A stretch of DNA of 64,000 bases from Pseudomonas spelaei (GCF_009724245.1 NZ_WNNK01000015.1:109625-173624); one strand, 5' to 3'; positions 17,933-28,569 are shown, counted from the stretch's first letter. Program-made: numbers and translations. The notes: a model not told the origin generated them from the sequence alone.

Positions 17933-19183
17933 TTAGTGGGCGACGGCCGCAGCGCCGTGTTCGTCGATCAGCGCACCGTTGTGGAAACGGTCGATGGAGA
18001 ATGGAGCGGCCAATGGGTGCATTTCACCCTTGGCGAGGCTGGCGGCAAACACGTTGCCTGAGCCTGGCGTGGCCTTGAAGCCGCCGGTGCCCCAACCGCA
18101 GTTGAAGAACATGTTCGGTACTGGCGTCTTGGAGATGATCGGGCAAGCGTCCGGCGTGGTGTCGACGATGCCGCCCCACTGACGGTTCATGCGTACGCGG
18201 GACAACACCGGAAACATTTCGACGATGGCCTGGATAGTGTGTTCGATCACCGGGTACGAGCCGCGCTGGCCGTAGCCGTTGTAGCCGTCGATACCGGCGC
18301 CGATCACCAGGTCGCCCTTGTCGGACTGGCTGATGTAACCGTGCACGGCGTTGGACATGATCACGCTGTCGATGATCGGCTTGATCGGCTCCGACACCAG
18401 CGCTTGCAGCGGGTGGGATTCGATCGGCAGGCGAAAGCCCGCAAGGCCTGCCATGTGCCCGGAGTTACCGGCAGTGACCACACCGACGCGTTTGGCGCCG
18501 ATAAAGCCCTTGTTGGTTTCGACGCCGATGCACACGCCGTTTTCCTTGCGGAAGCCGATCACTTCAGTCTGCTGGATCAAGTCCACGCCCAGTGCGTCAG
18601 CGGCACGGGCAAAGCCCCAGGCCACGGCATCGTGACGGGCCACGCCGCCGCGACGTTGCACGGTGGCGCCCATGACCGGGTAGCGGGTGTTTTTCGAGCA
18701 GTCGAGGTACGGAATCTCGTCGGCCACTTGCTTGGCGTCGAGCAGTTCGCCGTCCACGCCATTGAGACGGTTGGCGCTGACACGACGCTCGGAATCACGG
18801 ATGTCCTGCAGGGTGTGGCACAGGTTGTAGACACCACGCTGGGAGAACATCACGTTGTAGTTGAGGTCCTGAGACAGGCCTTCCCACAGCTTCATCGCGT
18901 GTTCGTACAGGTGCGCCGACTCGTCCCACAGGTAGTTGGAACGCACGATCGTGGTGTTGCGCGCGGTGTTACCGCCGCCCAGCCAGCCTTTCTCGACCAC
19001 GGCCACGTTGGTGATGCCGTGCTCTTTGGCCAAGTAGTAGGCGGTCGCCAGACCATGCCCGCCGCCGCCGACGATGACCACGTCGTAGACCTTTTTCGGG
19101 GTCGGCGTGCGCCACATTTTCTGCCAGTTTTCGTGATGGCTGAGTGAGTGCTTGAAGAGGCCGAAGCCCGAGTAGCGTTGCAT
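17933..19183 (-). CDS. soxB: Sarcosine oxidase beta subunit
   Basis: A 416-residue flavoprotein subunit that holds FAD and the covalent FMN and carries out the oxidation of sarcosine. The Rossmann motif VYDVVIVGGGGHGLATAYYLA lies near residues 30-50, and the C-terminal FNCGWGTGGFKATPGSG is typical of the DadA/SoxB group. The start at 19183 (MQRYSGFGLFKHS) is chosen over 19189 because GGAG lies eight bases upstream of it and it matches the family N-terminus. Confidence 0.96.
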   Translation of the reverse strand: MQRYSGFGLFKHSLSHHENWQKMWRTPTPKKVYDVVIVGGGGHGLATAYYLAKEHGITNVAVVEKGWLGGGNTARNTTIVRSNYLWDESAHLYEHAMKLWEGLSQDLNYNVMFSQRGVYNLCHTLQDIRDSERRVSANRLNGVDGELLDAKQVADEIPYLDCSKNTRYPVMGATVQRRGGVARHDAVAWGFARAADALGVDLIQQTEVIGFRKENGVCIGVETNKGFIGAKRVGVVTAGNSGHMAGLAGFRLPIESHPLQALVSEPIKPIIDSVIMSNAVHGYISQSDKGDLVIGAGIDGYNGYGQRGSYPVIEHTIQAIVEMFPVLSRVRMNRQWGGIVDTTPDACPIISKTPVPNMFFNCGWGTGGFKATPGSGNVFAASLAKGEMHPLAAPFSIDRFHNGALIDEHGAAAVAH

Positions 19184-19205
19184 AGTCATTACTCCAAAAC
19201 CGCGC

Positions 19206-20459
<1,254 letters not shown>

Positions 20460-20610
20460 CGCGTCTCTCCCAGCCTTTCGTCTTGTTGAGGCTCGCGCAC
20501 GGCGGCAGAGCCCTTTGATGCGATGGTAGGGCTGGTGCTGGGAGATCAAATGCCTACGGACGCCACGCAAAGGTGCGTTTACGACATTGCCGAAACATTC
20601 TGGGAGGGCT

Positions 20611-20700
20611 TGTGTGGGAGCTGGCTTGCCTGCGATGGCATCTACCCGGGGTGACAGATACTCCGAGGCGTCTGCATCGCAGGCAAGCCAGCTCCCACAG
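20611..20700. repeat. REPIN
   Basis: Inverted pair: GTGTGGGAGCTGGCTTGCCT at the left and its reverse complement (CATCGCAGGCAAGCCAGCTC) at the right end. It lies between glyA's upstream region and the end of the TraX-like gene. Confidence 0.9.
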
Positions 20701-20703
20701 GGC

Positions 20704-21432
20704 TTAGGCGATGATCTTGCGAACGAGTAGCAGCAGTAAGAAATGCAGCGGATAGAGGGCATACGCCCAGCGCCGCATGGCTGGTGGCGACACATGTCTG
20801 GCATGTCGCAACAAGACCAATCCCGCCAGTGGCGCAATCAGGCATGTCGCCAATCCCGAGAGGGCAACGACGTTGCCGTTATCCAGCAAAACCTGCCACT
20901 GATTGGCGGCCAGGCACACCAACCCCGGCAACAGGCTGAAGTACCACGGCCGACGAAACACCCACAACATTGCCAACGGCAGCAATACGCCAAACAACCC
21001 AAACATCAATTGCGACGAGAACACCGCCGCCAATATCAGGGCAATCAGCGCCAATCCTCGATCAAAAAGCGTCTTCTGCTGCCATCCTCGGGCAATCAGC
21101 ATGCCCAGTGCGAGGGTCGGCAGCACATTGAGGGTGTCCGCATCGTCGATAAACAGCCGATACGGCACCTCACTGATCACACTGAACAGCAACAGCCAAC
21201 CCAGGTAACGCCATTGAAAGGTCGCAGGCGCATCCTTGACCCGATACAGATTCGCCGCAATTGCCAGGCAAAACCAAGGGAAGGCCAGGCGCCCGGGCAC
21301 ATACAGCCCATCCAGGTTCAAACCGACATAACGCAGGTGATCCAGCACCATACTCAACAGCGCCAACCATTTGAGCAGGTCGAGGGCGCCATCACGGACG
21401 CGGCTTACAGGAATCGTTTCAGTACCGTGCAT
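20704..21432 (-). CDS. TraX-family membrane protein
   Basis: A 242-residue polytopic membrane protein with about eight hydrophobic segments. LLKWLALLSMVLDHLRYVG near the N-terminus and YALYPLHFLLLLLVRKIIA at the end are typical of TraX-like proteins, which in F plasmids acetylate pilin and in chromosomes have no known role. Start at 21432 or 21453; the former has a GGGGA just upstream, three bases away. It is divergent from the threonine aldolase gene. No neighbouring conjugation genes are present. Confidence 0.75.
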   Translation of the reverse strand: MHGTETIPVSRVRDGALDLLKWLALLSMVLDHLRYVGLNLDGLYVPGRLAFPWFCLAIAANLYRVKDAPATFQWRYLGWLLLFSVISEVPYRLFIDDADTLNVLPTLALGMLIARGWQQKTLFDRGLALIALILAAVFSSQLMFGLFGVLLPLAMLWVFRRPWYFSLLPGLVCLAANQWQVLLDNGNVVALSGLATCLIAPLAGLVLLRHARHVSPPAMRRWAYALYPLHFLLLLLVRKIIA

Positions 21433-21522
21433 AATTCCCCAGTGACTTTGCATTAACAGAGCGTGCGTGCGCCCGACAATCTTGGTTAAAGTGCGCACCA
21501 ACATCGACCACAGGAACGGGCC

Positions 21523-22563
21523 ATGACCGACAAGAGCCAACAATTCGCCAGCGACAACTATTCCGGCATCTGCCCGGAAGCCTGGGCCGCCATGGAACTG
21601 GCCAACCAGGGCCATCAACGCGCCTACGGGGACGATGAATGGACCCACCGCGCCGCCGACGGTTTCCGCAACCTGTTTGAAACCGACTGCGAAGTGTTCT
21701 TCGCGTTCAACGGCACGGCGGCCAACTCCCTGGCCCTGTCATCGTTGTGCCAGAGCTACCATAGCGTGATTTGCTCGGAAACCGCCCACGTCGAAACCGA
21801 CGAATGCGGCGCACCGGAGTTTTTCTCCAACGGCTCCAAGCTGCTCACCGCTCGCACCGAAAACGGCAAGCTGACCCCGGAATCGATCCGCGAGATCGCC
21901 CTCAAACGCCAGGACATCCACTATCCCAAGCCACGCGTGGTGACCCTGACCCAGGCCACTGAAGTCGGCAGCGTCTACACCCCGGAAGAAATCCGCGCCA
22001 TCAGCGTCACCTGCAAGGAGCTGGGGCTGAACCTGCACATGGACGGCGCACGTTTCTCCAACGCCTGTGCATTCCTTGGCTGCTCGCCGGCCGACCTGAC
22101 CTGGAAAGCCGGCGTCGACGTGCTGTGCTTTGGCGGTACCAAGAACGGTATGGCGGTGGGTGAGGCGATTCTGTTCTTCAACCACAAGCTGGCCGAAGAC
22201 TTCGATTACCGCTGCAAACAGGCTGGGCAGCTTGCGTCAAAGATGCGCTTCCTCTCCGCCCCGTGGGTCGGCCTGCTGGAAAACGATGCCTGGCTCAAGC
22301 ACGCCCGCCACGCCAACCACTGTGCACAACTGCTCAGCAGCCTGGTGACCGACATTCCTGGCGTGGAGTTGATGTTCCCGGTACAGGCCAACGGCGTGTT
22401 CCTGCAACTGTCGGAGCCGGCCGTTGCCGCACTGACCGCCAAGGGCTGGCGCTTCTATACGTTCATCGGCAACGGCGGCGCACGCTTCATGTGCTCGTGG
22501 GATACCGAGGAAGCGCGAGTGCGGGAACTGGCGGCGGATATTCGCGAAGTGATGGCGGGCTGA
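21523..22563 (+). CDS. ltaE: Low-specificity L-threonine aldolase
   Basis: A 346-residue PLP enzyme that splits threonine (and phenylserine-like acids) to glycine and an aldehyde. The PLP lysine is K207 in LCFGGTKNGMAVGE; LHMDGARFSN is the family's aspartate-arginine motif. In P. aeruginosa the homologue lies in the same glycine betaine region, consistent with a role in the glycine pool. It has its own promoter gap upstream shared with the TraX-like gene. Confidence 0.92.
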   Translation: MTDKSQQFASDNYSGICPEAWAAMELANQGHQRAYGDDEWTHRAADGFRNLFETDCEVFFAFNGTAANSLALSSLCQSYHSVICSETAHVETDECGAPEFFSNGSKLLTARTENGKLTPESIREIALKRQDIHYPKPRVVTLTQATEVGSVYTPEEIRAISVTCKELGLNLHMDGARFSNACAFLGCSPADLTWKAGVDVLCFGGTKNGMAVGEAILFFNHKLAEDFDYRCKQAGQLASKMRFLSAPWVGLLENDAWLKHARHANHCAQLLSSLVTDIPGVELMFPVQANGVFLQLSEPAVAALTAKGWRFYTFIGNGGARFMCSWDTEEARVRELAADIREVMAG

Positions 22564-22620
22564 CACACCCGCTTGAGCAGAATGCCTGCGCCTGGCAGGC
22601 ATTCTGTTGGCGCTACCCTC

Positions 22621-24438
22621 TCAAAGCGGCATCGGCTTGAGTTCCGCCCATTGGTCAATGGGCCCTTGGTTGTGGGGGTAGGCCCCACCCCCAAACTTGA
22701 CCGCCAGCTTATTGACCGCATTGAGCGCGGTGGTAACAGCACCTTCGGCCCAGCCTCCCGTCCACGACACATCATCTCCGGCCAGAATGAAGCCATCAGG
22801 GCTGCCCTGTTCGACCCCGCTCATGAACTGGGAAAACAGCCGGCGCTGATACTCGTATTGCCCCGGCAAATTCATCTTGAAGGCGCAGAGAAAGAACGGC
22901 TGCTCTTCCCAATTGATTTCGACAAACGGATCCCTGGCGCCAAAATGCGATGCCAGGTTCAGGTCCGAACCTCGATAAACCTCATCCAGTAAAGACGTAC
23001 AGAGTTCGACATGCGTCGGTAACGGCGCCGAACGGTCACCGAGGAACTTCAGGCTGTCGTCATTCCAGGTGTAGGACAGGAAAATACCGCTGCCTTGGTA
23101 GGCACCCTTGCTTTGCGAGTAATCCAACAAGTAGGTTCCGCGAGTAATCCGGTCGGACAACGTGACACTCATTTTGTAATGCCCATCCGGACCGGCCTCT
23201 TTCCAGAAGGGCTCCCGGGTGGCCGCGAATATCTTCGCCGACTGCATATAGTGGGTATACATCACGGCCTCCCAGGTATCCCTGGGCAACAAGCTGTCCA
23301 TCGCTGCCAGACGGTCCTTGCCACCCATATAGCGAAACTTGTCGAGAATGCGTACGTGGGGCGTATAAACCACGCTCTCAAAGGAGTGACGAGTGGGCTG
23401 ATCTAGCCGGGTATCGTGGATAAACACTGCAAAACTGCCATCGGCCTGGCGCTCGACCTGGCGCACCTCCTGATTGAAGGGGTTGGCGATGACTTGCTCA
23501 GTGAGCATCTGCACCGTGGTCGTGGCGGGCCAGTAGGCCATCACATCACCCAACGCTTGCGGTGACTGGTTCCACAACCGTGTGGGCAACTGCGAGGAGC
23601 CGTCGTACATTAATGTATGGTTGGCATCCAGGCCGGTGTACAGCACCCGCAACACCTCCAGAAAGCAATTGGGATAATCGGTATTCCATCCACCGGTCCC
23701 GAACCCTATCTGCCCGAAAAGATCGATGTCCGCACGGCTCCAGCCAGCCTTCTCGACCATCGCGGAAAAGAAACTCAAATTGTCCCAGCCGGCCTCCAGA
23801 ATAGTGTTCCAGATCGACTTGATCAGCGTCTGGTCGATCGTGCCTTCGGACATGGCCCGTACCATGTCAGTGAATTTGATCGGATCGATTGTGAGGAACA
23901 CATCGAAAAACAGCCGCTCGATCTCCTTGTACTCGGGGGGTAAGTCCCGCCCTTCGTAGTAGGTTTGCTCATCGTTGTAATCGACCACCGTGCTGGCCGT
24001 CGCCGGTGAACCCGGGTTGGGAAAGTCAGCCGAGTTGGCGGTCATGCCCACCTTGTCGAAATAGTGCATCAGAGCCTTGCCCGACTTGGGAAAGCGCATG
24101 GCCCCCAACTCACAAATCACACTGTTCGCCGGATCGTCGGGATCGCCAACCACATGCGAATAGAGACGCCCACCTATGCGGTCCGAAGCCTCGACCAGCA
24201 CCGGGTGCAAGCCCATGCGCATCGCCTCGTAAGCCGCCACCATCCCCGCGACACCCGCCCCGACAATCAGGACTTTTTTGCCACAGGCGGCGGTGGGAAT
24301 ATGGGCCAGGGTGGAAAGCGAATCGCGCGCGATCTGCAGGTAATTGGCGTAATGGAAGGGAAAATCAGGAATCAGCGCCGTGACGTTGTTGCTCAAAAGC
24401 CGTTGGGCACCTTGGGAGCGGGAGGGAATCGCAGACAT
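22621..24438 (-). CDS. Flavin monooxygenase of the lysine/tryptophan 2-monooxygenase family
   Basis: A 605-residue FAD enzyme. FAD-binding motif VLIVGAGVAGMVAAYE is at residues 56-71, followed by E83 and GGR. The motifs CELGAMRFP, GFGTGGW and SWTGGWAEGAV are those of IaaM (tryptophan) and DavB (lysine) 2-monooxygenases, which turn an amino acid into the amide one carbon shorter. The overall reading resembles Pseudomonas DavB most, with an N-terminal region of about 50 residues before the FAD fold. AAGGA lies upstream of ATG 24438. It is divergent from a permease-nitrilase pair; the nitrilase would suit hydrolysis of the amide. The substrate (lysine, arginine or another amino acid) is not settled. 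Confidence 0.82.
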   Translation of the reverse strand: MSAIPSRSQGAQRLLSNNVTALIPDFPFHYANYLQIARDSLSTLAHIPTAACGKKVLIVGAGVAGMVAAYEAMRMGLHPVLVEASDRIGGRLYSHVVGDPDDPANSVICELGAMRFPKSGKALMHYFDKVGMTANSADFPNPGSPATASTVVDYNDEQTYYEGRDLPPEYKEIERLFFDVFLTIDPIKFTDMVRAMSEGTIDQTLIKSIWNTILEAGWDNLSFFSAMVEKAGWSRADIDLFGQIGFGTGGWNTDYPNCFLEVLRVLYTGLDANHTLMYDGSSQLPTRLWNQSPQALGDVMAYWPATTTVQMLTEQVIANPFNQEVRQVERQADGSFAVFIHDTRLDQPTRHSFESVVYTPHVRILDKFRYMGGKDRLAAMDSLLPRDTWEAVMYTHYMQSAKIFAATREPFWKEAGPDGHYKMSVTLSDRITRGTYLLDYSQSKGAYQGSGIFLSYTWNDDSLKFLGDRSAPLPTHVELCTSLLDEVYRGSDLNLASHFGARDPFVEINWEEQPFFLCAFKMNLPGQYEYQRRLFSQFMSGVEQGSPDGFILAGDDVSWTGGWAEGAVTTALNAVNKLAVKFGGGAYPHNQGPIDQWAELKPMPL

Positions 24439-24583
24439 GATGGCATCCTTGCAGACAGGGGAATTACTACAAGGCTAAAGGCGACTACGACGGGACTAAG
24501 GGTCAGCGTAGAAGACGTGTCACTTGCGGTTATATCGCTTCGAAATAAGATCGCGGCGGTTCCATCGCCACTGACTACAATTC

Positions 24584-24609
24584 ATTACTTAAGGAAAGTC
24601 TAAAGTAAT
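24584..24609. promoter_or_regulatory. Inverted repeat in the divergent promoter region
   Basis: ATTACTT at 24584-24590 and AAGTAAT at 24603-24609 are exact reverse complements around a 12-base spacer. It lies about 83 bases before the permease start and 145 bases before the monooxygenase start. It may be an operator for a regulator that is not encoded nearby. Confidence 0.35.
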
Positions 24610-24691
24610 TATTTACAGATCACGATTCAATTGCCCCTCCCGTTACCCGATGCTCCGGCACTCAATCACTATAAAAACAGACCGTGAACCT

Positions 24692-26137
24692 ATGAACGCC
24701 CTTTCCGACAAGACGACTCCCCCCGTCGCCCCCGGCCTGAAAATCGAAACCCGCTCCATTGACTATGTCCCACGCAATGAACGGCACGGCAAGGTCTGGC
24801 ATCAAGGCCCCTTCTGGTTCACGGGCAACTTCGTACTGACCACCATGGTGACCGGATTCACCGGCGCGGCCCTGGGCTTGGGTCTGGCGTATGCGATCCT
24901 GGCGATTGTCATCGGCGTATGCCTGGGCACCTTCGCCATGGCGTTTCATGCCAACCAGGGCCCGCGCATGGGCTTGCCGCAGATGATTCAGTCCCGCGCC
25001 CAATTCGGCCTGCGCGGAGCAATTGTGCCGTTCATCGCGGTGATCTTCGTGTATATCGGCTTCAATGTGTTCAACGTGATTCTCGCCACCGATGCCATCA
25101 ACACGGTCCTGCCGGGGAGCCGGGCGCCGTGGTACGCCTTGATGATCATCCTCGCGGTGGTGATAGCGGTGATCGGCCACGACCTGCTGCACACCGTGCA
25201 ACGCTGGCTGACTTACGTGATGATCAGCGTGTTCGCGGTGCTGACCGTCGCGGCGCTGATGAGCCTCAAGGCCGATGCGGCGGTAGCCAATGCTCATTTC
25301 TCCTGGTCGGCGTTTCTGATTCAGCTCTCTGCCGCTGCCGGTTATCAAATCAGCTACGCCGTTTACGTATCCGACTACTCGCGCTACCTGCCCCATAAAA
25401 CCCCATCGCGCAGCGTGATTTTCTGGACTTACCTGGGCGCCGCCGGCTCGGCTTTGTGGCTGATGTCCCTGGGCGCGTTCCTCGCCTCCGCCCTGCCCTC
25501 GCCCGATGCCATCGGCAGCGTGCGCGCCGTGGGCAACCAAGTGATTCCTGGTTTCGGCACCTTTACCGTGCTGATCGCAGTGCCTGCGCTGATTGGCATC
25601 ATGGCGGTCAATTGCTACGGCGCGATGCTGACCGGCATCAGTGCCATCGACGGTTTCGTGAAGATCCAGCCGCGCCTCAAGAGCCGGGTCATCGGCATCG
25701 GCCTGGTGGCAGTGATCATCTTCCTGATCACCTTGAGTATTCCCGACAGCTACCTGGCCAGCTTCAACACCTTCGTCTTGCTGATGCTGTACTTCCTGGT
25801 GCCGTGGACGGCCGTCAACCTCGCGGACTTCTACGTGGTGCGCAAAGGCCAATACGCCATCAGCGACATCTTCAATGCAGCCGGAATCTATGGCCAATGG
25901 GGCAAGGCCGGCCTGGTAGCCTATTGCCTGGGCGTGATGTCGATGATCCCGTTCATGTCGCTGAGCTTCTATGAAGGACCGGTCGCTGCGGCGCTGGGCG
26001 GGGCCGATATCGCGTTCGTCATCGGCCTGGCGGTTTCCGCGATCATCTATTGCGTGATGAGCCACAACCTCGACCGGGATGCCGAACGCCGCGCCATCGT
26101 CGCCAGCGAAGCCATGCTGGAAGGCAGCAACCGATGA
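24692..26137 (+). CDS. NCS1-family permease
   Basis: A 481-residue inner-membrane transporter with about twelve hydrophobic helices. The sequence FTGNFVLTTMVTGFTGAALGLG, the conserved GPRMGLPQMIQSRAQFG and a TM10-like LVPWTAVNLADFYVVRKG fit the nucleobase-cation-symport-1 family (cytosine, hydantoin, allantoin). The substrate here is unknown and may be an amino acid derivative given its neighbours. ATG 24692 is chosen by family length; ATG 24650 is possible. The stop overlaps the nitrilase start (ATGA). Confidence 0.85.
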   Translation: MNALSDKTTPPVAPGLKIETRSIDYVPRNERHGKVWHQGPFWFTGNFVLTTMVTGFTGAALGLGLAYAILAIVIGVCLGTFAMAFHANQGPRMGLPQMIQSRAQFGLRGAIVPFIAVIFVYIGFNVFNVILATDAINTVLPGSRAPWYALMIILAVVIAVIGHDLLHTVQRWLTYVMISVFAVLTVAALMSLKADAAVANAHFSWSAFLIQLSAAAGYQISYAVYVSDYSRYLPHKTPSRSVIFWTYLGAAGSALWLMSLGAFLASALPSPDAIGSVRAVGNQVIPGFGTFTVLIAVPALIGIMAVNCYGAMLTGISAIDGFVKIQPRLKSRVIGIGLVAVIIFLITLSIPDSYLASFNTFVLLMLYFLVPWTAVNLADFYVVRKGQYAISDIFNAAGIYGQWGKAGLVAYCLGVMSMIPFMSLSFYEGPVAAALGGADIAFVIGLAVSAIIYCVMSHNLDRDAERRAIVASEAMLEGSNR

Positions 26138-26949
26138 GCACCGTAAGGGTTGTATGCCAGCAACTGGCGCCATGTCTTGGCAATGCTGAACATAACCGCC
26201 ACCTCAGCGGCGAGGCCATCCGTGGCGCAGCAACGCTGGGCGCGCAGGTAGTCGTACTGCCGGAACTGATGCAAAGCGGCTACGTGTTCAATGATCGTCA
26301 GGAAGCGTTTGACGTGTCAGAGGCGCTGGACGGTCCCACGCTCAGCCTGTGGAAAACTCTGGCGAGTGAACTGAACATCATCGTCGTGGCGGGTTTTTGC
26401 GAACGGCTGGAGGATGGGCAGGTGGCCAACAGCGCCGCACTGATCGAGCCCGAAGGCCGCTTGACGGTGTACCGCAAGGCGCACCTGTGGGACCGCGAAA
26501 AACTGATCTTCACCCCAGGGACCGAGCCACCGCCAGTAGTCGAAACGGCCGTTGGACGCATCGCCGTAATGATCTGTTATGACTTGGAATTGCCCGAATG
26601 GGTGCGTTTGCCCGCGCTGGCCGGCGCCGACCTGCTATGCGCTCCGGTGAACTGGCCAGACGCCCCACGCCCGGCCGGCGAACGGCCCGGGGAGATTGTG
26701 CGGGTGCAGGCCAACGCAGCGGTGAACCGGATGTTCATCGCGGCCTGCGACCGCCACGGCAAAGAACGGGGCGTCGACTGGGTGGGCGGCTCGGTGATTG
26801 TCGACGCAGATGGTTATCCACAGGCCGGCGCGGTTTCTCATCAGCAGAAACAAGTACTGGTGGCCGACTTGTCTCTGATGCAGGCGAGGGACAAAACCAT
26901 CAGCGCGCACAACCACGTACATCAGGACCGTCGGCCAGGGTTGTACTGA
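26134..26949 (+). CDS. Nitrilase-superfamily amidase (DavA-like position)
   Basis: A 271-residue carbon-nitrogen hydrolase. The catalytic triad is visible: E44 (LPELMQSGY), K115 (YRKAHLWDREK) and C148 (ICYDLELPE). Its length fits aliphatic amidases and 5-aminovaleramidase rather than true nitrilases. It is translationally coupled to the NCS1 permease. Next to a 2-monooxygenase this arrangement recalls DavB-DavA, where the amidase turns the amide into an omega-amino acid. The true substrate is inferred only. Confidence 0.82.
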   Translation: MSTVRVVCQQLAPCLGNAEHNRHLSGEAIRGAATLGAQVVVLPELMQSGYVFNDRQEAFDVSEALDGPTLSLWKTLASELNIIVVAGFCERLEDGQVANSAALIEPEGRLTVYRKAHLWDREKLIFTPGTEPPPVVETAVGRIAVMICYDLELPEWVRLPALAGADLLCAPVNWPDAPRPAGERPGEIVRVQANAAVNRMFIAACDRHGKERGVDWVGGSVIVDADGYPQAGAVSHQQKQVLVADLSLMQARDKTISAHNHVHQDRRPGLY

Positions 26950-27135
26950 GCCCTGCAACGGATACTGGCGGAGTGCCGAGACTGTTTTTTGGTATTTCCG
27001 ACAGCATCGCCTCCCACGTTCATTGACTAGCCTCTTGGAACCCGGAAGGAAATGGCAGATACATCTGCCACCTTTCGGGAATAACCGCCTGCCGAACGAT
27101 CGGCCGGAAACGGAAATCCAGCAGAGGGCAATACC

Positions 27136-27336
27136 ATGGAAGATCAACGCTACGGTAACAACCTGCAAAGCGAAGGCACTATCAGCACCACGGTCATAGA
27201 CTGGGATGAGTTCAGAAAATCTGTGAAAGTCGGCGACACCATCAGCGAGCCAACGAGGACATTGAAGGTCACCGACAAAGTCTACGAACTGACAACATCA
27301 GGCCAACATTTCGTCGTCCATATCTACGCCCAATAA
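27136..27336 (+). CDS. Small hypothetical protein
   Basis: A 66-residue soluble protein with no recognised domain. It has an acidic middle (IDWDEFRKSV) and two or three predicted beta strands at the end (KVYELTTSGQHFVVHIYAQ). AGAGGG precedes ATG 27136 by seven bases, which supports translation. It lies 186 bases after the nitrilase gene and is followed by a hairpin at 27354-27384. Confidence 0.55.
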   Translation: MEDQRYGNNLQSEGTISTTVIDWDEFRKSVKVGDTISEPTRTLKVTDKVYELTTSGQHFVVHIYAQ

Positions 27337-27353
27337 CCGTTAGTGCCTAAGGC

Positions 27354-27384
27354 CCGCGTCGAGGGTTCATGACCTTCGACGCGG
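27354..27384. terminator. Convergent hairpin
   Basis: CCGCGTCGAGG and CCTTCGACGCGG form an 11-12 bp stem with one bulge and an 8-base loop. No long T-run follows, yet it separates the small rightward gene from the leftward gbcB and is a plausible shared terminator. Confidence 0.6.
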
Positions 27385-27392
27385 AACCGGAT

Positions 27393-28493
27393 TCAAAACT
27401 CAATCCGCACATCCCCCTTCGGCACGCTGCAGCAGGACAGGATGTAACCCTCGGCTTCGTCCTCTTCGGTGATCCCGCCGTTGTGGTCCATCTCGACTTC
27501 CCCCCCCAGTTTCATCACCTTGCAGGTCCCGCAAATCCCCATGCCGCACGCCTTGGGAATCAACAGCCCAAGCTTGGCCGCAGCCGCATGGACGGTCTCA
27601 CCGGGTGCCACGCGGATGCTTTTGCCCGACGAGATGAATTCCACCTGATGCAGATCCGCGAGGTCGATTTCCGGGGCTTCCGCCGCTTGTTCGGCTTGCT
27701 CCACGGCATCGGCACGGGCTTCCGGCGGCGTCGCACCGAAGGATTCCTCGTGGTAGCGGCTCATGTCGAAGCCGTTGGCCTCCAGCAGGCGCTTGACCGC
27801 GTTCATGTACGGCGTAGGGCCGCAGCAGAAGACTTCGCGCTCCAGGAAATCGGGCACCATCAACTCGAGCATTTTCTGGTTGAGGTAACCGCGATAACCG
27901 GCCCACGGTTCACCCAGGCCGTGCTTCTCACAGATCAGGTGCAGGCTGAAGTTGTCGATCCGCGAGGCCATGTGTTCCAGCTCGCGGTGATAAATGATGT
28001 CTTTCGGCGAGCGGGCGCTGTGGACAAAGACCATATCGACATTGGCGTTAGTGTCGTAAAACCAGCGCGCCATGGACATCACCGGGGTGATACCCACGCC
28101 GCCGCTCAGGTACAGCACTTTCGGGTTGGTGTAGTCGATGGCGTTGAATAACCCGACCGGCCCGTGCACCGCCAACTCTTGTCCTTCATGCAGCGTGTCG
28201 TGCAGCCAGTTGGAAACCTTGCCGCCCGGTACGCGTTTGATGGTCACCGAGAAGCTGTACGGCACCGATGGCGAACTGGAAATGGTGTACGAACGCATGA
28301 TCGGCTGGCCGTCGATTTCCAGCTCCAGGGTGACGAACTGCCCCGGCTTGAAAAAGAACAAAATCGGTTGGTCGGCCATGAAGCAGAAGGTGCGCACGTC
28401 CCAGGTTTCCTGGATGACTTTGACGCAACGGACGATGTGCCGACCATTGGCCCAGGTCTGGGTGGTTACCGGATTCAGGAAGCTGTTGGACAT
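27393..28493 (-). CDS. gbcB: Glycine betaine demethylase, reductase subunit
   Basis: A 366-residue iron-sulfur flavoprotein. An FAD/NAD(P)H reductase region (RSYTISSSPSVPYSFSVTIKRVPGG; VLYLSGGVGITPVMSM) is followed by a C-terminal plant-type [2Fe-2S] domain with CGMGICGTC and a last cysteine in LSCCSV. It passes electrons from NAD(P)H to GbcA, which removes one methyl group from glycine betaine. The start at 28493 has GGAG six bases upstream. It is transcribed away from gbcA, whereas the two are side by side as in P. aeruginosa. Confidence 0.95.
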   Translation of the reverse strand: MSNSFLNPVTTQTWANGRHIVRCVKVIQETWDVRTFCFMADQPILFFFKPGQFVTLELEIDGQPIMRSYTISSSPSVPYSFSVTIKRVPGGKVSNWLHDTLHEGQELAVHGPVGLFNAIDYTNPKVLYLSGGVGITPVMSMARWFYDTNANVDMVFVHSARSPKDIIYHRELEHMASRIDNFSLHLICEKHGLGEPWAGYRGYLNQKMLELMVPDFLEREVFCCGPTPYMNAVKRLLEANGFDMSRYHEESFGATPPEARADAVEQAEQAAEAPEIDLADLHQVEFISSGKSIRVAPGETVHAAAAKLGLLIPKACGMGICGTCKVMKLGGEVEMDHNGGITEEDEAEGYILSCCSVPKGDVRIEF

Positions 28494-28569
28494 GCTGTTC
28501 TCCATAGCCGTGTGCTCGGCCTTATGATGGCGATTCTGCGTAACGCGCGAATCCCCCATTTACCTATCT

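Noticed and set aside
20460..20600. A riboswitch (glycine type) before glyA
   Set aside because: The leader lacks recognisable paired aptamer cores; no support beyond the metabolic context.
20460..20837. A longer N-terminus for GlyA
   Set aside because: The extension reads through a REPIN and lacks similarity; ATG 20459 has GGGAGAG and gives the family length.
24662..26173. A 503-codon leftward frame opposite the NCS1 permease
   Set aside because: Low-complexity H, D, Q and G-rich translation; the + strand has a clear twelve-helix transporter.
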